From Chara braunii (Eukaryota; Streptophyta; Charophyceae; Charales; Characeae): a stretch of 36,300 nucleotides of DNA. The translations under genes were made by a program, and so were the position numbers. A model generated the notes under the pieces. The model saw only the letters and a list, made by a program, of their open reading frames with translations. It searched no databases and was not told the DNA's origin. The stretch lies in the NCBI GenBank assembly GCA_003427395.1, contig BFEA01000455.1:33078-69377 (forward strand), read 5' to 3'. The first letter of the stretch is position 1. Each line of letters opens with the position of its first letter. Positions 32,036 to 36,300 of this stretch are shown piece after piece.

Positions 32036-32547
32036 CTGGGAGGTCCCCATAAGTTTGGGGAGACCCAGTGCTTTGTTTATTTTGGATTGTATGGAGTGTC
32101 AAACCATTCTATAAGTTTAGGTGGTTTGAGTGCTCTGGAGGCTGGGAAGTCCCCATAAGTTTGGGGAGACCTAGTGTTGTGGAATTGCCTTGAGAACCAG
32201 ACCATTTTATAAGTTTAGGTGATCTGGTTGCTCTAACTTGCGAGGGCTAATTGTGATTGGTTTTTTTCCGGGACCAAGTGCATTCTGTAAGTTCAGGTGC
32301 CTTGGTGGCCTTGTTTATTTTGGGTTTTCCTCTGTTTGTTTGGTTCTGAACGAGGAGGACTGAGTCATTCTATAAGTTTAGGTGACTCTGTCTCTTCCTG
32401 CTTTATTATGGGAAAAATGAACTTAACAGAGGGCAGATCATTCTATAAGTTTAGGTGATCTGGCCCAATGCCACGCACAGATTGGATCAGAGAGGAACGA
32501 ATCAGGTAGAGAGTCAGACTGTTCTGTAAGTTGAGGTGGTTTGACTC
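32036..32547 (+). repeat. Hairpin array, 3' LTR copy
   Basis: Eight hairpins correspond to the first eight in the other copy. Clear stems: TCAAACCA/TGGTTTGA (32099-32129, perfect, where the other copy has a mismatch); AACCAGACCA/TGATCTGGTT (32195-32229); ACCAAGTGCA/TGCCTTGGT (32273-32306, one bulge); GAGTCA/TGACTC (32362-32388); CAGATCA/TGATCTG plus GGG/CCC (32431-32466, where the other copy is decayed); GAGTCAGAC/GTTTGACTC (32511-32547, one G-T pair). The perfect 12-bp hairpin lies beyond the truncation. Confidence 0.85.
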
Positions 32548-32591
32548 AAAGCCTTGCACATGCTGGAACCCAAAGGTTATAATTTAGCTAT

Positions 32592-32964
32592 GCAACGGGC
32601 ATGTGGGCCAGGATATGATTCGACATTCTTGAGGCAGATATTGTTTGGACGTCGGCAAAGGACTGTTTTGGACTTCGCTATTGCGATCTTAGTATCTTCC
32701 CATGTGCGTGTAAAGGGAGGGACCTTCTTCTGTGTATGCGGTCGCTCCTCTTCTTCTCACATGTGTGATGTCTGATGGGATGTCGTGACAGTCGAGGTCA
32801 GGTCAGCACTTATTTCAAAGTCTTCCGCTGTGCTATCAAATGCCATTTTTCATGTATCGGGATGTACATTATCTGTTGATGTTTCACTAACAGTACATTG
32901 TCCATTCAGTCCTTTTCATCACATTGCGGATCCTTGGCTGGACATATAGCCCAACTAGGCATGT

Positions 32965-32967
<3 letters not shown>
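32592..32967 (+). mobile_element. Element 1 3' LTR fragment
   Basis: It starts GCAACGGGCATGTGG, matching the 5' LTR from about 3628, and runs to GCATGTAAC, missing only the terminal A. It lacks about 60 bp present at 3722-3785. Its left edge is the deletion junction with element 2 and its right edge abuts a microsatellite. Confidence 0.92.
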
Positions 32968-33029
<62 letters not shown>

Positions 33030-33062
33030 ACACACACACNCTCTCTCTCTCTCTCTCTCTCA

Positions 33063-33135
<73 letters not shown>
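32968..33135. repeat. Compound (TC)n(AC)n microsatellite with one N
   Basis: A TC run, then CACTCACACAC, a single N at 33040, a second TC run and a long AC run. The layout mirrors the microsatellite left of element 1 (2506-2690), including the lone N. Collapse or misjoining is possible here. Confidence 0.95.
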
Positions 33136-33140
<5 letters not shown>

Positions 33141-34492
33141 GACACCTCACCCACATAAATGTTTTTAGGCTCTTGAGTGAGATGTGACGATCTATCTTCT
33201 GATAAGCACGACTTTCTGCGCGATTGCACTTTGGCAGGGGGAGGGGCGGAGGGGCTTAATCAAATTGCACAGGTTCCCCCATTCCTTTTTCTTTCCTCTC
33301 TGTTTTACGAGAACTTGGTCCGATGGTGGTTGGTGTTTAGGACGCGCCTTAGCGAGCACAAGAATAACAGTTGATGCGGCTTTCTTTTTCTTCTTTTGGG
33401 AAATTTGGGCAGGGAACTTCAACGCGGTCATCGCATGGAAAAATCTTCTTGAATTTTTGAAGGCTTTGGAAAGAATGCGGGAAACCGCGCGGACAGTCGA
33501 AATTAAGACTCTAATCAGACTTGGATTTTCAGGACATCGTATTTCTTTTCGTAACTGCAAGATGCTCCTTACTCGCGCACGTTTCGTTGCGCCCTGTCCT
33601 GCACTCTACTTTTGTCGTGCCTTAATTATAATCTCAGCTGTAATATTTTCTTGTTCCGTTATTGGCAAAGACGCGTGTAACTGGAATCTTCTCCCTCTTG
33701 TTTTTTTCCTCATGCCAAAGCGTGTGACTTCTTCCCCTTCGTCTCATTGGCCAGAGCGATGCATGACTAGATCGAAACGTGGAGACTGGCTACGTCCCCC
33801 GTGCCGTGGCCTAGTGTCGGGCGGCTGCCTAACAGCCGGGAGGCTCCGTTTACACAAAGAGAATTCTTTCGGTGTGCTTTTTTTGTTTTTTTTTTGTTTT
33901 TTGGTGATTGGATTCGTATGGCTGTGGGACTCAAGGAAAAGTTTTGGGGTTCTTGGCCTTTGTACTAACCTATGGGAGCACGGAAGACGGCCAGGCATGA
34001 TTGCGAGCGGGATCGCGCGGATCTAAAAAATCGGAGTTCTTTTTGGAGCTTAGTTCAGGAGACAGAGATTGGCGGTAAACAGTTAAAGAGCCCCTGAAGG
34101 AAGAGACCAAGGGAAGCCCGGGCCTAGGCCGTGGACTATGAGAACGGGCATGCCGGGGCTTGTTATACGAGGGGAGGACGACTGGCGGGATGCCGGTTGT
34201 CGGCATGGCCCCAGAACTGGCATGGCAATACGAGCGGGCGCCGGTGGGACCCTCGATTCAGCACGATGAAATCCTTACTGAGCACCCTGGGCCCTATATA
34301 TAGCTCCAACCGTTGGAAGGAGGACTGAGGAAGACTGTGGACCCCGGGGTGAGCCTACGAGCGGAGGAAACAGCGGGGTGGAGCCGCATAATGAAGAAGA
34401 ACGAGGATGCAAAGGATGGGGGGGGGGCTACGAGGTAGACAGGAGCCGCCAAGAAGCAACTAGGAAAGGAAAATACAGTTGTGCTCGCAAGC
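33136..34492. other. Unassigned sequence; one unconvincing ORF
   Basis: The longest open frame is 33184-34026 (+, 280 codons). Its product has hydrophobic and poly-Phe runs read from T-rich DNA, scattered Arg/Cys, and no motif I recognise, so it is probably not a gene. A TATA-like TATATATA lies at 34295-34302 in a GC-rich setting. Nothing else is identifiable. Confidence 0.35.
34295..34302 (+). promoter_or_regulatory. TATA-like site
   Basis: TATATATA within GGGCCCTATATATAGCTCC, followed by CCAACCGTTGG. It could be the promoter of an unrecognised element. No coding region follows, so its role is unproven. Confidence 0.3.
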
Positions 34493-34525
34493 TGTCGTAC
34501 CAAATACCCTTACAAGGGTATTTGG
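34493..34525 (+). mobile_element. LTR-like end related to element 2
   Basis: It begins TGTCGTAC and carries CCAAATACCCTT and AAGGGTATTTGG as perfect 12-bp inverted arms with a 2-base spacer. This is the same start and palindrome design as the element 2 LTRs (7643, 28165). Similarity is not obvious beyond about 34530. A matching CA end, primer-binding site or target duplication was not found, so this may be a fragment or solo LTR of a related family. Confidence 0.5.
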
Positions 34526-35339
34526 CATGTTTATTGCGAGTCGCGCGAGTGTGGTGTCGCCCGCCTGACGGCATGCACATAAGCGGAAGCGTAGGTTCAT
34601 GTCAGGGTGAGAGGCGCGCGTGGCGGCGTGGGGTATGGACGGTGAGGCGCAACTGTGCGCTGCCTGGGCGTGCGCGGCGTCACGGGCCAGCGGGACGCGC
34701 GACGTCTATTTGTATTTTATATTAGATAATTGTGGTATTAATTTTTGTTATGCTCCGGCGTGCCGTTGACTCGGACGCGACGCTAGACTTAATGGGTGTC
34801 ACGGTAGTCGAGGACCTTGAGTGCGCGCCTCATCCGACGGGTCCGCGGCTCCGGTTGCTGGCGAGAATCCGCCACCAGTATTGGGCTGAGCCTTTTCGAT
34901 GAGCCTACGGAGAGGAGGAGCTCGGATGACGGAACCTCTTCCGTAGGGGGCGCCGTTTGTCCCCAGTCGTCCGCGGTGGAGAGGTTGGGCATAAGCTTGG
35001 TCCCGGGGCTTTGCCCCGTCGGGGACTTTGAAGTTCTCATCTGAGAAATATGGTCGCTGTTACCAGGGCCTGTGTCGGGGTCCGCGCCGATGGGAGCCCT
35101 GCCATGGGGCCGGTAGCAGGCCCACGCCCCCGGCTCGGACCCGTCTGTGTATGGGTTGCCCACTGGGGACCCGAAGGGTGGTTCGTTCGGTCTGAGCGGA
35201 GCGGGGGAGGTTCTTTGTGGAGGCGGGAAACGACAGAGGCGGGCAAATCGTTCATCGGACTTGGGTATAGGGACGAGAGGATGATCGGACTGTTTCATGG
35301 CTGGTTCCTGCCGAAGTTTTCCCAGAGGCAGTCGGGAGT
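34526..35339. other. GC-rich unassigned sequence
   Basis: GC-rich, with open frames on both strands that look like composition effects, including one of 184 codons on the minus strand at 34789-35343. No motif is recognised. It may be the body of the LTR-like element beginning at 34493. Confidence 0.3.
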
Positions 35340-35575
35340 TCAACAGAAAAATTGTCGTCAGATTTCAACAAATTTTCAATTTCATTTCCAACTTTTAAAG
35401 CTCTCAAGGGCTGTGACCAACTGTTGAAAATGGGTGTTTGGCTGTGTTCAACTTCTTTTCAACATGTTCAACTTCTTCTTAACGAGTCCAACATGGATTC
35501 ATACAGACCTCCAACGTTTTTTTCAACAATGTTTTCAACATGGTTGTTAACGTGTATTTTAACACATAATTAATT
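35340..35575. repeat. TTCAAC-rich simple region
   Basis: TTCAAC and close variants (TTCAACTT, TTCAACAT, TTCAACAA) recur at short, irregular spacing, with an inverse GTTGAA at about 35423. The appearance is of a degenerate short tandem repeat. Confidence 0.5.
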
Positions 35576-35584
35576 GTCGGGTGT

Positions 35585-35985
35585 GTGCGAGTGCGTGGTG
35601 GTTCAATACTGAGGACCAGTCTTGTACAATTGTACATTTTAATGGTGTTATTTGACTCTGACTAATTATTCTTCCAACCTTTTGCTTGTGCCGGATGAGT
35701 TGTACATATTGTTGTGACACATATCCATAATGTGTGCGCAGTTTCATTACATATATGTACGTACGTTGCAAGCAGTAAGTGGTCGTATGTGTGCGTTTAT
35801 GTTCAATACTACGGGCGAATCTCGCACACGAGTGTGTTTTCGTGGCGTTATTTCACCCTCACTAACTATTGTGTCAACCTTTCACTCATGTCGCTTAAGT
35901 TGCACAGTGGGTTGTATCACATATCCACACTACATCTTGTCGTCCTTCCATGCATGTACGAGGACTCACATCAGTAACCGACCGT
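35585..35985 (+). repeat. Diverged 200-bp tandem duplication
   Basis: GTTCAATACT occurs at 35601 and 35801, exactly 200 bp apart. GG(T/C)GTTATTT, CT(C/G)ACTAA(T/C)TATT, CAACCTTT and CACATATCCA follow in the same order in both units. Identity appears well below 80%, so the duplication is old. No coding pattern. Confidence 0.7.
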
Positions 35986-36068
35986 ATTCGGCACTGTGTG
36001 GGTGGAACTTGCGCATCAATTTTTTTAGCGGGGAGTTCATGCATATGCAAAACCGATGACATCATGTA

Positions 36069-36077
36069 CCTATCTAC

Positions 36078-36140
<63 letters not shown>

Positions 36141-36141
36141 A

Positions 36142-36204
<63 letters not shown>

Positions 36205-36219
36205 ACTATCTATCTATCC

Positions 36220-36290
<71 letters not shown>

Positions 36291-36300
36291 CATCTATCTA
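36069..36300. repeat. (CTAT)n tetranucleotide microsatellite
   Basis: More than 50 CTAT units with a few single-base interruptions (AACTAT, CCATC), running to the end of the window. Confidence 0.97.

Larger units (their letters stand above)
7643..32591 (+). mobile_element. Element 2: Ty3/gypsy retrotransposon with giant LTRs, 3' LTR truncated
   Basis: Parent entry. It comprises the 5' LTR (7643-15527), tRNA-Asp-type primer-binding site (15530), leader, gag (split by a hAT-like element), pol, a gag-like third ORF, a 3' non-coding region and a partial 3' LTR (28165-32591). It inserted into the RT/RNase H junction of element 1. No 3' target duplication can be checked because the 3' LTR end is deleted. 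LTR copies differ at about 5-8% of positions in the two stretches compared by eye, so the insertion is not recent. Confidence 0.8.
28165..32591 (+). mobile_element. Element 2 3' LTR, truncated
   Basis: It starts TGTTGGTGCAAATACCC and aligns with 7643-12027. Differences include a longer (GA)n run, an extra 15-16 bp near 28540, an extra insert near 29330, and absence of about 33 bp present at 8890-8922. It ends after TAGCTAT at 32591, where sequence switches to element 1's LTR. About 3.5 kb of the LTR is missing. TATA-like sites at 29219 and 31789 match those of the other copy. Confidence 0.88.
2691..32967 (+). mobile_element. Element 1: Ty3/gypsy LTR retrotransposon, decayed and interrupted
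   Basis: Parent entry. It includes the 5' LTR (2691-4066), primer-binding-site candidate, leader, gag remnant (4625-5746) and PR-RT remnant (6124-7642). Element 2 then interrupts it (7643-32591), and only the last part of the 3' LTR follows (32592-32967). The RNase H and integrase part of its pol is missing. The boundaries rest on the 10-bp inverted LTR ends and on the near-identical 3' LTR fragment, which differs from the 5' copy at roughly 7% of positions in the first 96 bases compared by eye. Confidence 0.82.

Noticed and set aside
33184-34026. 280-codon ORF
   Set aside because: The product is poly-Phe and low complexity with no motif, and the DNA is T-rich without other coding signs. Kept only as a note under the unassigned stretch.
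34493-35231. Complete solo LTR ending at CGACA near 35231
   Set aside because: The five bases on each side do not match, so no target duplication supports that end.

Overview
The window looks like a repeat-rich green-lineage nuclear genome. It holds one plastid-type gene at the left edge and then about 30 kb of nested, decayed LTR retrotransposons. The gene belongs to the pheophorbide a oxygenase / PTC52 / TIC55 family, which points to a plant or alga. From memory, the gag and pol families resemble those of the charophyte Chara, but I could not search for them, so the organism call is an inference.

Layout: 1-2304 holds a dinucleotide repeat and an intronless Rieske oxygenase ORF. At 2506-2690 a (CT)n(GT)n microsatellite abuts element 1, a Ty3/gypsy retrotransposon. 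Its 5' LTR (2691-4066) starts TGTTACATGC and ends with the exact reverse complement. After it come a primer-binding-site candidate, a broken gag, and protease-reverse transcriptase cut off at 7642. There element 2 begins. Its 5' LTR spans 7643-15527 (about 7.9 kb) and is followed directly by a tRNA-Asp-type primer-binding site. Its internal region carries gag (split by a hAT-like element at 16635-17809 with an 8-bp target duplication), pol in the order PR-RT-RNaseH-IN, and a third gag-like ORF with its own zinc knuckle downstream of integrase. A truncated second copy of the giant LTR (28165-32591) joins directly to the last 376 bp of element 1's 3' LTR (32592-32967). One deletion seems to have removed the rest of both. 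The right flank (32968-36300) holds microsatellites, a further LTR-like end, a diverged 200-bp duplication and a long (CTAT)n tract, with no convincing gene.

The strongest candidate for something undescribed is inside the giant LTR. An array of hairpins (11474-12094, most present again at 32036-32547) keeps nearly the same loop, TTCTATAAGTTTAGG, while each stem has a different self-complementary sequence. Between the two LTR copies at least one stem differs yet still pairs. The same LTR carries a 240-bp dimeric repeat, a run of three short perfect hairpins and a terminal palindrome. The giant LTR plus a gag-like ORF in the env position make element 2 unusual.

None of the transposon genes is intact. 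Element 2 reads through long stretches in one frame broken mostly by TAG and TGA, which suggests C-to-T/G-to-A decay of methylated DNA. The only gene likely to make a working protein is the oxygenase.
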